Assembly (NCBI GenBank): GCA_940588625.1
Contig: CALNPU010000015.1
Coordinates: 1 to 39,232, forward strand
DNA: 39,232 bases
Direction of reading: 5' to 3'
Origin: an uncultured Caballeronia sp.
GTDB lineage: Bacteria; Pseudomonadota; Gammaproteobacteria; Burkholderiales; Burkholderiaceae
Shown here: piece after piece, positions 1 to 8,896 of the stretch
How positions within the stretch are numbered: position 1 is the stretch's first letter
Layout of the letters: each line of letters opens with the position of its first letter
Notes under the pieces: generated by a model
Told to the model about the DNA's origin: nothing
Seen by the model: only the letters and a program-made list of their open reading frames with translations
Database searches by the model: none
Position numbers and translations under genes: made by a program

Positions 1-333
1 TCCGTGCTTCAAGTTCGGCTCCGATGGTCGTGGGTCATGGCCTGTGAAATGCGTAGGGACGCCAACATCACGGAAGACCCGACGGCGAAGTGGCCCCAGG
101 CGTACGAAGCCCGAACGCACGCATTTGCAGCAGTGGCAATGCTCTGGCACAGGTGCGGCGGTGCCTTCGCGGGTAATGCGTTCCCAGATAGCGAGCTTCT
201 CGGCATCGCTGAGAAACACCCGGTTGGAGACTTCTCCGGCCATGCGGCCGCAGCCTTTGCAGGCGTCGTCAAAGAGGCTCGAGCAGACGCCGATGCACGG
301 GCTGTCGAGCAAATCATGAAGGTTCGATGCCAT
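1..333 (-). pseudogene. DUF1289 domain protein with altered C-terminus, open at window edge
   Basis: Reading leftward from the ATG at 333, the first 60 or so residues match the small DUF1289 family. They contain DSPCIGVC, then CKGCGR, then a conserved tail with FLSDAEKLAIWERI, so the four family cysteines are present. The family usually ends soon after the REGTA segment. Here the frame stays open past about position 150 with an unfamiliar Cys-rich stretch (HCHCCKC) and runs off the window edge without a stop. I infer that a deletion or rearrangement near 150 joined the domain to unrelated sequence. The function of DUF1289 is unknown; the cysteines suggest metal binding. The same region is open on the plus strand (4-366), but that frame resembles nothing I know. 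The domain call is fairly firm; whether the gene is dead is not. Confidence 0.6.
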
Positions 334-395
334 AAAACGCCTGTAGTCCGGCGCAGCATGCAGTGAATCGCAGCGCCCGTGCAAAAGATCTAAGT

Positions 396-1590
396 TTAAC
401 GCGCGATGCTGTAGCCGATCCGCGCGATCCAGTGGTTACGCTGGTTGTAATCGTGAATGTCTTCACCGTAGCTGTTGAAATACTCCACCCACAGATAACC
501 GCCCCACGCGCTGCCGATCAGCTTGGCGAGCGGGTAAGTGAATTGGGCGTCCACGCGCCGTATCCCGCTTTGGTGCCCTTGCGCAGCGTGGTAGCGAGTT
601 GCTAGCCGTCGGGGCTGCCGTACTTCACCAGCAGGTCGACGTAACCACGATAGTTCTGGATGTCCTCGTTACCGCTCTTCGTGATGTAGTAGTAGATTTT
701 CGGCGAGATCGTCAGGTGGTTCGAATTGATATCGGATATCGCCGAAATCCCAGGTCGGGCGCACGAAAGCGATGTTGATGCCGCGCGAATCCGCGCCGGC
801 CTTACCGTTCGACTCATGCCTAATACCAGCCGTGATGCCCATGTGCGAAAACAGTGAGCTTTTCCAACCCGTGTTCTCCAGGTAATAGAACAATTGCGGT
901 TCGTAGCTAGTGTCGCGGAAGGGCGCGGATTCAGCCGACAGGTCCCAGATCGATGTTTGCGTGTAGGCGAAATACAGGTTGTCGAGGAAGCTGCGCGAGC
1001 AGGGATCGTCGGGCAACAACAGCAGGCGGTATTTGAAGCTGCACTGGAATTTCGCGAGGTTATCGCCGTTCTGCCCATCGGCGAAATACATGGGTTCGAA
1101 GGTCGACAACCGGCCGCTCAACATCCGGTCGCTGGTAGTCGTGGGCACTGCGATGTATTCGCCGCGGCCTCGGCGCTTGCCAGTTGCTGCGGTGTCCGGG
1201 CCTTCGTCTCGGCGGTTTCCGCCATCACTTGCGCCTGCGATTTGCTGCGATTGAGCGTTACCAGCATGGGCGACGGATCGAAACTTACCGGATCGACCTT
1301 CATTACGCCGCGGGCCGACTTGGGCCAAGGGGGGCATAGCGAACCTTTCGATATTGGCCGGGGCGCAGCGACAGCGTGCCGGGGACACCGGGTTTGCAGC
1401 GTTAGCGGTTGCGGTGGCAGGTCGCCATTGGTCAGCGTGACGTTAAGCGTTTTTGGCACATCAATGGTGAGCGGCTGCTTGTCGTCGTCGCTATAAAACA
1501 AAGCAGTGTCAGTTCGAGCGGCTGTTCAGAGGCGGCTTCACGCAAGGGCATGAGGGATAGGGTAGGGAGCAGCAAAGAGCCTCGGGCCAT
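396..1590 (-). pseudogene. pldA: Phospholipase A1 (OMPLA), broken
   Basis: Remnant of outer-membrane phospholipase A, a beta-barrel enzyme that removes misplaced phospholipids from the outer leaflet. The start (1590) encodes a short hydrophobic leader. The middle frame holds the barrel core: RLSTFEPMYFADG, then PFRDTSYEPQLFYYLE, then the catalytic region IRHESNGKAGADSRG with the family His-x-Ser pair. The C-terminal end reads YNQRNHWIARIGYSIAR before a TAA at 396-398. The gene is split among all three frames: shifts lie in the N-terminal third (around 1500 and 1380), after the catalytic region near 690 and near 555, and there is an in-frame amber codon at 602-604. The catalytic residues survive but no intact protein can be made. 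Identification is strong, with the exact frameshift sites approximate. Confidence 0.88.
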
Positions 1591-2246
1591 TAAACGATCA
1601 TCCTTGTTGCGTTGAGTAGCGTCGGGCGAGGCGGCGGGAAGCAGTATCCCTGGTCGTCTCAATTGCGCTGTGCGCGACCCGCTTGTTCACCTCACCGGCT
1701 GACCTCCGAACCGCCCCCCCGGGCGACATTCACGAAAGGGTGAATTGTAAGCTTGGGAGGAAACGTCTGTAACATTGGAACAGAATGGACAGCTTTAGCA
1801 AAAATCGATCCCGATTTGTATCGATACCACTCGTTTGTTGATGAGCCTGAAGCCGGGATAGTGCGAAGCAGCTGGAAAAAAGACGTAAGCGGTGCAACAC
1901 GAGTGCTAGCCTTAATGGAGCAAGGACGGGACAAAGCTTGCGCATCGCCCGAGTCGCTGAGTGGTTTAATGAAGCCCTTGAGCAATGACGGTTCCGCTGA
2001 AGAATGTGCGTTGGATGCTCGCGATAAATTCAGGCTGAGCGATGTCCGGCGCGGACGTGGTCATGTAGCTCCAGCCAAACGTGCTGCTTGTACTTCACGC
2101 GACAAAATTCGCCAATTGTTTTTTGCGATGTAACCTTTTGATGATAGTTTTCGTTTTTTTGGAGCGTCTCGACTGAGCAGGGGAGAAAGGGCAGTTTGAG
2201 ACATGGGAATCAACGGTCGCCAAGTCGAATGGACGGAGAAACTGAA
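1591..2246. other. Intergenic region without a recognisable gene
   Basis: These 656 bases separate the divergent pldA and potF remnants. A plus-strand open frame at 1753-2133 (126 codons) has no clear ribosome binding site and no similarity I recognise. Its residues do not suggest membrane segments or a known motif. The region may hold the old pot promoter and an eroded gene. A T-rich stretch near 2150-2160 lacks a convincing hairpin. Confidence 0.4.
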
Positions 2247-3260
2247 ATGACAGAAAAAATGGCGGACCGGTTGTCGAAGCGTTCGGGTGTATCGGGCGCG
2301 ATTGCACGGGTGCCGGCGTGCACTCTCTATCACCATAGCTTTGGCTGGAGCGGCGGCGCTAACAGCACCGATGGCGGCATCGGCGAAAGACACTCAGCTC
2401 AACGTGTACAACTGGTTGGACTACATCGCAAAAGACACGATTCCGAACTTCGAGAAGCAGACTGGCATCAAGGTCAAGTACGACAGCGACGACACGCTGC
2501 AAGCCAAGCTGCTCACCGGCAATTCGAGTTACGACATCGTGGTGCCCACCAGCAACTACATCGGCAAGCAGATCACCGCAGGAATCTTCGCCCCGCTCGA
2601 CAAATCCAAACTCCCGAATCTCAAATACCTCGACCCCGACCTGATGAAGCTGATCGCGGGCGCGGATCCGGGTAACCAGTACACGGGAGCATACGGCACA
2701 ACGGGCCTTGGCTACAACGTCACGAAGGTCCAGCAGATCCTCGGCAAGAACGTGCTGCTGGATAACTGGGACATCCTGTTCAAGCTGGGGAAAACATCTC
2801 AAAGCTCAAGGCCTGCGGCGTCTCGGTACTCGACGCGCCCGACCAGATGTTCGCCACCGCGCATTACATTGGCAAGGACCCGATGAGCACGAACTCGGCC
2901 GACTACCGCGCCGCGCTGGCAATGCTCAAGAAGATCCGTCCGTACATCACCCAGTTCAACTCGTCTGGTTATATCAACGCGGCGGCGACGTCTGCTTCGC
3001 CTATGGCTGGGGTCGAGCGATGTGGGTGATCGCCAAGCATCGTGCGGAAGAGGCGAAGAAGGCTTACAAGGTCGAGTACTACAACATCCCGAAGGGTGGC
3101 GCGCCGGTCTGGTTTGACGTGATGGCGATTCCGAAGGAGGCGAAGAACAAGGAAGCGGCGCTAGAGTGGATCAACTATATCGAGACCCCGCAAGTCCACG
3201 CCGCGATCACGAACGAGGTGTATTATCCGAGTGCGAACACGGAAGCGCGTAGCGCAGGAG
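2247..3260 (+). pseudogene. potF: Putrescine ABC transporter periplasmic binding protein, broken
   Basis: Remnant of the periplasmic polyamine-binding protein of the PotFGHI importer. The likely start is the ATG at 2247 (MTEKMADRLSKRSG, with GGAGA upstream); a shift near 2310 moves into the frame with the signal peptide ALSITIALAGAAALTAPMA. The mature part follows: LNVYNWLDYIAKDTIPNFEK, YDIVVPTSNYIGKQI, TTGLGYNVTKVQQILG. Shifts occur near 2788 and near 2980-3020. The last recognisable part is ALEWINYIETPQVHAAITNE followed by YYPSANTEAR near 3249. About 45 C-terminal residues expected in this family are missing, and the reading frame runs directly into potG. Small in-frame losses also occur (KVKYDSDD is shorter than the usual form, and the segment before AYGTTG is altered). 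First gene of the four-gene operon. Confidence 0.88.
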
Positions 3261-3274
3261 CCGGGCAGCAGATC

Positions 3275-4488
3275 ATGAGTTACCAGCAGTCGAGTGCAGT
3301 GTCCACCGGACCGGGCAATCAAAGCGGCCAGTCTGGCCAGTCCGCCTCTATCGGCCGCAGGCCGGAGCCGGGCTTGCGGGACCCGGAATGGGCGGCGGAC
3401 AACTTCGTGCGGATTGTGGATATCGTCAAGAAATTCGACAAAACCATTGTAGTGAAAGGGGTGAACCTGTCGGTGAAGAAGGGCGAGCTGTTTGCGCTAC
3501 TCGGCAGTTCCGGCTGCGGCAAGTCCACCCATGCTGCGCATGTTCGCGGGGCTGGAGTCGGTCACCTCAGGCCAGATCGTGATCGACGGCGAGGATCTTG
3601 CGAGCATGCCGCCGTATTGCAGACCGGTGAATATGATGTTCCAGTCATATGCGCTGTTCCGCATATGACGGTGGAGTCGAATGTGGCGTTCGGACTCAAG
3701 CAGGAGGGCGTGCGCGGCGCCGAGCTCAAGGAACGCGTCCACACGACGCTCGAGCTTGTGCAGATGGCCAAATACGCGCAGCGCAAGCCGCACCAGTTGT
3801 CGGACGGCCAGCAACAGCGCGTGGCGCTGGCCCGCAGCCTGGTCAGGCGTCCGAAGCTGCTGTTGCTTGACGAGCCCATGTCCGCGCTGGACAAGCAGAT
3901 TCGTCAGCGCACGCAGATTGAGCTGGTGAATATTCTCGATAAGGTCGGCGTGACCTGCATCATGGTCACGCACGATCAGGAGGAAGTGATGACCGGCCGG
4001 TCGGATCGCGGTCATGAGCGAGGGCGAGATCGTGCAGATCGGCACGCCGCACGAGGTCTACGAATATCCGAACAGCCGGTTCACCGCCGAATTCATCGGC
4101 TCGACAAACTTGTTCGACGGCATCGTGGTGGAAGACGAACCGGATCACGTGTTTGTTGAATGTACCGAGTTGCCGTCACAGCTGTATGTGAACCACGGCA
4201 TCACGGGCCTGCTCGGCATGCCGGTCACCCTTCGTACGGCCAGAGCGCATTGCGTTGACACGCAAGCCGCCCGACGGTTCATACAACTGCTGGGGCCACG
4301 GCACCGTGGCGAACATTGCATATATGGGCGGCTACACGCTGTATGTATCACGTGAAGCTGGACAGCGGGCAAAGTGGTCGTGGCGCATTTGTCGAGCCTC
4401 GCGCTTGGCCAGATCGATTCGCCCACCTGGGGCGACGAAGTTTTCGTGCGCTGGACAGCGTCTGCAGGCCGTGGGGCTCACAGCATGA
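3275..4488 (+). pseudogene. potG: Putrescine ABC transporter ATPase, broken
   Basis: Remnant of the ATP-binding subunit of the polyamine importer. The native start is probably the ATG at 3275. Recognisable parts are FVRIVDIVKKFDKTIVVKG, the Walker A motif GSSGCGKST, the signature LSDGQQQRVALARSLV (usual LSGGQ altered to LSDGQ) and Walker B LLLLDEPMSALD, then VTHDQEE. An extra base just after Walker A (about 3528) puts some 44 codons out of frame; the frame is restored by a missing base near 3657, before PHMTVESNVAFG. A third shift lies near 3990-4012, and more affect the C-terminal TOBE-like region (4230-4470). The last frame ends in TGA at 4486-4488, overlapping the potH ATG as ATGA, the original operon junction. 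The potF frame runs into this gene because the end of potF was deleted. Confidence 0.88.
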
Positions 4489-5419
4489 AAACACTGCATT
4501 TAATCAAGCAACGTTTCGGCCTGACCGGCAGGACGGCGTTCATCTTCGGGCCATATCTGTGGCTCGTGCTGCTGTTCCTCGGCCGTTCCTGCTGGTCGTC
4601 AAAATCAGTTACTCCGATTAGCGTCTCGGCATTCCGCCCTATACGGAATTGACGGCGATGAAAGACGGCGTGTGCTGAGTATCGCGCTCGATTTTTCGCA
4701 CTACGCGTTTCGTTTCTCGTGACGGACAGCCTGTACTTCGCGACCTACATGAACTCGCTGCTGGTCGCGGGGGTATCGACGCTGCTATGCCTGTTGATCG
4801 GTTATCCGATGGCGTATTACATCGCGCGTTCGAATCCTGCGACCCGCAATCTGCTGATGATGGCCGTGATGCTGCCGTTCTGGACGTCGTTCCTGATTCG
4901 CGTGTATGCATGGATCGGGATCCTGAAGAACAACGGTTTGCTGAACAACTTCCTGATGTGGATGGGGATTATTCATTCGCCTATCGAGCTGTATCACACG
5001 AATATCGCGGTTTATATCGGCAGAAATACACCATGCCGATATGGTGTATTTCGTATCTGCGGTTTCTTGTGATGCCGCTTTACGCCCATCTCGTGAAGAT
5101 GGATCTCACCTTGCTTGAAGCCGCTTACGATCTCGGCGCGAAACCGTGGAAAGCGTTTTTGCAGATCACACTGCCGTTGTCGAAGAACGGAATTATCGCG
5201 GGCTGCCTGCTAGTGTTTATTCCGGCGGTGGGCGAATACGTGATCCCGGAATTGCTGGGCGGTGCGGATACGCTGATGATCGGCCGCGTGATGTGGAATG
5301 AGTTCTTCGATAACGCCGACTGGCCGATGGCTTCCGCTGTCACCTGCGGTCATGGTGTTGCTGTTGCTAGTCCCCATGGCGCTGTTCCAGCATTATCAGG
5401 CTAAGCAACTGGAGGACCA
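4485..5419 (+). pseudogene. potH: Putrescine ABC transporter permease, broken
   Basis: Remnant of the first permease subunit of PotFGHI, an inner-membrane protein. It begins MKTLHLIKQRFGLTGRTAF followed by a hydrophobic helix. Shifts near 4590 and 4640-4710 break the N-terminal third. A good stretch follows from VTDSLYFATYMNSLLVAG through AVMLPFWTSFLIRVYAWIG. Near 5022 a small inverted duplication (described separately) disrupts the frame. The EAA-loop region is recognisable as LLEAAYDLGAKPWKAFLQ, and a last shift lies near 5345 before VMVLLLLVPMALFQHY. The C-terminus then runs in frame into potI without a stop, so the potH terminator codon has also been lost. Confidence 0.87.
5023..5052. repeat. 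12-bp perfect inverted repeat created inside potH
   Basis: GAAATACACCAT (5023-5034) and its exact reverse complement ATGGTGTATTTC (5041-5052) flank a 6-base loop. The left arm and loop look inserted: removing about 19 bases restores a normal permease sequence from AVYIG into MVYF. The inserted bases are the reverse complement of the sequence that follows, the signature of a template-switch (quasipalindrome) mutation. Confidence 0.75.
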
Positions 5420-5423
5420 AGCG

Positions 5424-6247
5424 ATGATTGAACCCAGTCGCTCGCTCCGGTTCACGTTTCTCGGTTTCGGATTCCTGTTTCTCTATATTCCGATCATGAG
5501 CCTGGTGGTGTATTCGTTCAACGAGTCGCAGCTTGTGACCGTGTGGACGCAATTCTCGCTGAAATGGTATGCGGCGTTATTGCACGACGATGAACTGATC
5601 AATACCGCGTGGCTATCGATTCGAATCGCGGTATTCGCAGCGTGCGCGTCGGCGGTGATCGGGACATGGGCAGGATATGTGCTCACGCGCATGGGGCGGT
5701 TTCGCGGTTTCACGCTCTATGCCGGCATGATCAACGCGCCGCTCGTGATGCCCGAAGTGATCCAGGGGATTTCGCTGCTGTTGCTGTTTGTGGAAATGGC
5801 GAAAGTATTCGGCTGGCCGGCCGGGCGAGGGTTATTCACGATCTGGATCGGTCACGTGATGCTGTGTATTTCCTATGTCGCAATCATCGTGGAATCGCGG
5901 GTCAGGGAATTGAATCCCTCGATTGAAGAAGCCGCGCTCGATTTGGGCGCGACGCCATTGCGAGTGTTTTTCTCGATCACGCTGCCGCTGATACCGCAAG
6001 CGCTGGTGGCGGGGTGGCTGCTGTCGTTCACGCTGTCGATAGACGACCTCGTGTTATCCGCGTGTTCTTGTCGGGACCGGGATCGACGACCTTGCCGCTC
6101 GTCGTGTTTTCGCGCGTGCGGCTCGGCTTGAATCCGGAGATGAACGCGCTCGCCACGCTGTTCATTGCGTTTGTAACCATTGGCGTGATTGCCGCGAACT
6201 ACTTCATGCAGCGGAGCGAGCGCAAGCGGTTGACGAATGTGTTGTAG
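5424..6247 (+). pseudogene. potI: Putrescine ABC transporter permease, one frameshift
   Basis: Second permease of the polyamine importer and the least damaged gene of the operon. The start at 5424 has GGAGG at 5411-5415. The frame is open through five or so hydrophobic helices, including FLGFGFLFLYIPIMSLVVYS, and an EAA-type loop, IEEAALDLGATPLRVFFSIT. Near 6060, in the last conserved loop after FTLSIDDLVLSA, a small indel shifts the frame. The remaining part (FLSGPGSTTLPLVVFSRV to RKRLTNVL) is intact in another frame up to the TAG at 6245-6247. The product would be truncated before its last transmembrane segment. With potF, potG and potH all broken, the whole importer is non-functional. Confidence 0.87.
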
Positions 6248-6287
6248 CCGCGGTGTTGTACCGGCGGTGGGTAGGTGCGCGACGGGT

Positions 6288-7295
6288 TCAGTCGTCTGCC
6301 GCCATCACGAGATGTTTGCCGAGCGTGGCCGAGTCGGTGTTCGTGCCGCACAGCAGTACGCCCAAGCGCTTGCCCTGCAAGGTTTCGCGTAACGGCCCGA
6401 GCAATGCGGCAGTGGCGGCCGCGCATGCCGGTTCGACCGCCAGCTTCAGCTCATTGAACAAATGCAGCATGGCGTGGCGCAACTCAGTATCCGACACGGT
6501 CACCAGGCGGTCGATATGCCGCCGGTACAATTCGTAGCTGTAGTCCTCGGTGTGCGGCGCCATCAACGAATCCGCAATGCTGTGCATCGCGCCCATCTTC
6601 ACGGTGGTGTGATTCGCGGCGAAACTCTGGCCCATGGCGCGGCGCCCTTGGTTCCACGCCAACACGTGGATAGAGGGATTCGCGAGCCGGAATGCCAGCG
6701 ATACGCCCGCTGCCAATCCACCGCCAATTGGCAGGATCACCGTGTCCAGATCGGGCGCCTGCGAAGTCCATTCGTATTCGAGCGTTGCTGTACCCACGAC
6801 CGTCCGGTAGCTGTTGAACGGATACACGAAGTAGCGGCCTTCCTAAGCTTCTATGCGGCGCACGATCTCGAACGCTTCAGCGCCGTTTTCCGCCATGACC
6901 ACCTCCGCACCAAAACGGCGGCAGAGCGCCAGCCGCGGCGGACTGGCGGTCTTGAGCATCACGACCTTTGCGCTGATCCCGAGCCGCATCGCGGCATACG
7001 CTACCGCTACCGCGTAGTTGCCCGCCGATACGCAGGTCACACCCGCGTCGTGTTCGCTTTCGGTGAGTGCGAGCAAATGCGAAAAGGCGCCGCGCGTCTT
7101 GAACGTGCCGCCGATCTGCAGCAGCTCGAACTCGAAGTTGATCGGCGTGCCTTCCAGTGTGAGGAAATCGTGACGCTCGAAGGTCGGCGTCCGCGCGACC
7201 CACGGCGAGAGCGTCATGTGCTGGCCGGCGATATCGTCGAGTGTGGGGATCGACGTGCCGTCGATGGTGTTATCGAAGTGATGGGCGGTGGACAT
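6288..7295 (-). pseudogene. Threonine/serine dehydratase, single amber stop
   Basis: A fold-type II PLP enzyme of the threonine/serine dehydratase family, which deaminates threonine or serine to the 2-oxo acid. The frame from the ATG at 7295 contains the PLP-lysine region GGTFKTRGAFSH, then VSAGNYAVAVAYAA (usually SAGNH, here Tyr), and ends at residue 150 with a TAG at 6843-6845. The same frame continues from EGRYFVYPFNSYRTVVG through the glycine loop LPIGGGLAAGVSLA to LCGTNTDSATLGKHL and a TGA at 6288. It is therefore full length (about 335 codons) apart from one nonsense codon, with no frameshift. Whether it acts as IlvA or as a catabolic dehydratase cannot be told. It is either a very young pseudogene or depends on read-through. 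Confidence 0.82.
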
Positions 7296-7378
7296 GGGGC
7301 GTGATTGACGGCGTAACGATTAATGAGGCGGAGCAACAAATTGGGTTCTTACGCAACTGACGGCGCGCGAGCCATCGC

Positions 7379-7667
7379 TCATACCGGTGCCGCTTCGGCT
7401 AATACGCGCTCTCGAAACCGGGATGGTAGATTGCCCGGTGTCAGCAAATCAACCGCCACGCCAAGCATGTCTTCCAGTTCCATCTGCAATCCGCCCAAGT
7501 CGAATAGCGTTGCGCCGGGCAGCGCGTTAACCAGCAAGTCGGTCACTGCCATCCTGATCGGTGCCATGCAAAACCGATCCGAACACGCGTGGGTTCGCCG
7601 CGCGGAAGCGCCCTACGGTTTCGCGGATCGTGTCACGTTTGAGAGCGAGAGCGGCTGAAGGTTTCAT
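7379..7667 (-). pseudogene. MNT-type nucleotidyltransferase, broken
   Basis: Remnant of a small nucleotidyltransferase of the MNT/MntA class. The start at 7667 gives MKPSAALALKRDTIRE, then NPRVFGSVLHGTDQDGSD, which holds the family GSxxxG and aspartate motif. At the next codon two bases are missing (near 7550), so the second part, DLLVNALPGATLFDLGGLQ to RERVLAEAAPV, lies in another frame. The shift falls inside the catalytic Asp-x-Asp motif. In other bacteria such proteins pair with a HEPN toxin as an antitoxin that modifies it. No HEPN gene is visible here. The start overlaps the end of the neighbouring deacetylase frame (ATGA). Confidence 0.75.
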
Positions 7668-8806
7668 CGAAGCAACGCACTTGCGCCTCGACCGACATGC
7701 TGTGAATGAACTTGCCTCGGCACGCCCGCAAGTTGGAATAATCCCGCTTCCGTCCCATAAGCCACCTTGCGCTTTTCCTGATTCGCGGTCAGCGCGCGCA
7801 CAAGTTGCGTGATCGCCGCTTGCTCGGACGCATCAAGCCCCGGCGCTGCAGCAATCTTCGAGAACTTGATTGCCGCGTTCGCGTGTTCCTTCTGCATCTT
7901 CGGCAATAACTTTTCCCGCGCGTATTTCTCGATGCGCTGGTAAATTGGCTCTGGATCAAGCGTCGGCAAATTGCGGAATTCGAACGCGAAATTGCATTCG
8001 GCCGGCACCGTATTGATCGCGTTGCCGCCATTGATCGTGCTGGTTTGCGCTGTCGTGAAGGGCACGTCATACTGTTCGTCGAACAGGCCTTGCGCGCGGA
8101 ATTCATCGGCGACGTCGCGGATGAAACAGATCAGCCGCGCTACATATTCGATCACGTTCAAGCCCTGCGGCGTCAGCGACGAATGCGCGGCGAACCCGCG
8201 CACGCAGCAGTTGTAAGCGTTGATGCCCTTATGCGCGATGATCGGCCGCATGCTGGTCGGCTCGTCCACAATGCAGCCATCCGGCCGCAACCCGCGCTTT
8301 TGCAGGTCGGTGATCATCAGCGGCGCGCCGGCGCAGCCGATTTCTTCGTCAAAGGAGAGGGCGAAGTGGATCGGCCGCGCGAGTTTCGTGACCTGCATCT
8401 TCGGCAACAAGCTCAGCGATGCGCCGATAACCCCCTTCATGTCGCACGTGCCGCGGCCGTACAACAGGCCATCGCGGATCTCCGGCTTGAACGGATCACT
8501 GTCCCATTTCTGGCCGTCGACCGGCACCACGTCCGTATGTCCCGAGAGCACGATTCCGCCGTTTGTTGCGCCGTCGTGCGCGGGCACGGTCGCGAACAGG
8601 TTAGCCCATTTGCCGGACGGGTCGGTGGTGAGCGTGCTGTCGATACCGGCTGCGCGCAATTCGTCCCGCACGGTCTCGATCAGGCCCATGTTCGGGTTGC
8701 GGCTGACGGTGTCGAAGGAGACAAGCTTCTTGATCCACGGCAACGACGCTGGCTCGGAAGATGGTGTTTGCGCGACGGAAGCCGTCGATTCAGCGATCTG
8801 TGACAT
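7664..8806 (-). pseudogene. argE: Acetylornithine deacetylase/DapE family peptidase, C-terminal deletion
   Basis: An M20-family zinc deacylase, most like acetylornithine deacetylase. The start at 8806 (MSQIAESTASVAQ) has AAGGAGAG just upstream. The metal motifs are clear: LSGHTDVVPVDG, then GRGTCDMKG, then FDEEIGCAGAP. The dimerisation domain is full (HKGINAYNCCVRGFAAHSSL) and INTVPAECNFAFEFRNLP is present. After AYGTEAGLFQLAGVP about 35 residues are missing, including the conserved segment with the last metal-binding histidine (usual form GPG..-AHK.NE). The junction also changes frame, since the true tail KFIHSMSVEAQ can be read one frame over. A product of about 380 residues would be made but should lack activity. 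The assignment to argE rather than another M20 deacylase is likely, not certain. Confidence 0.75.
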
Positions 8807-8830
8807 GAATCTCTCCTTGGAATTTTTCAC

Positions 8831-8847
8831 TTTCGATAATATCGAAA
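8831..8847. promoter_or_regulatory. 17-bp palindrome upstream of the deacetylase, candidate operator
   Basis: TTTCGATA and TATCGAAA flank one central base, about 25 bases upstream of the deacetylase start and just before the end of mfd. There is no T-run after it on the minus strand, so it is not a terminator for mfd. It looks like a repressor site, but I cannot name the regulator. Confidence 0.35.
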
Positions 8848-8896
8848 AAACCGACCGTGCACCGCCGGACAAGGCAGTGCGCGGGTTACATATCTA

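Noticed and set aside
4-366. 120-codon plus-strand frame at the window start
   Set aside because: It is antisense to the DUF1289 frame, which has recognisable motifs, whereas this frame has none.
2708-4159. A 483-codon potF-potG fusion protein
   Set aside because: The frame includes out-of-frame stretches at its start and after Walker A and loses the frame before the C-terminus. It is a chance continuity between two broken genes, not a real fused gene.
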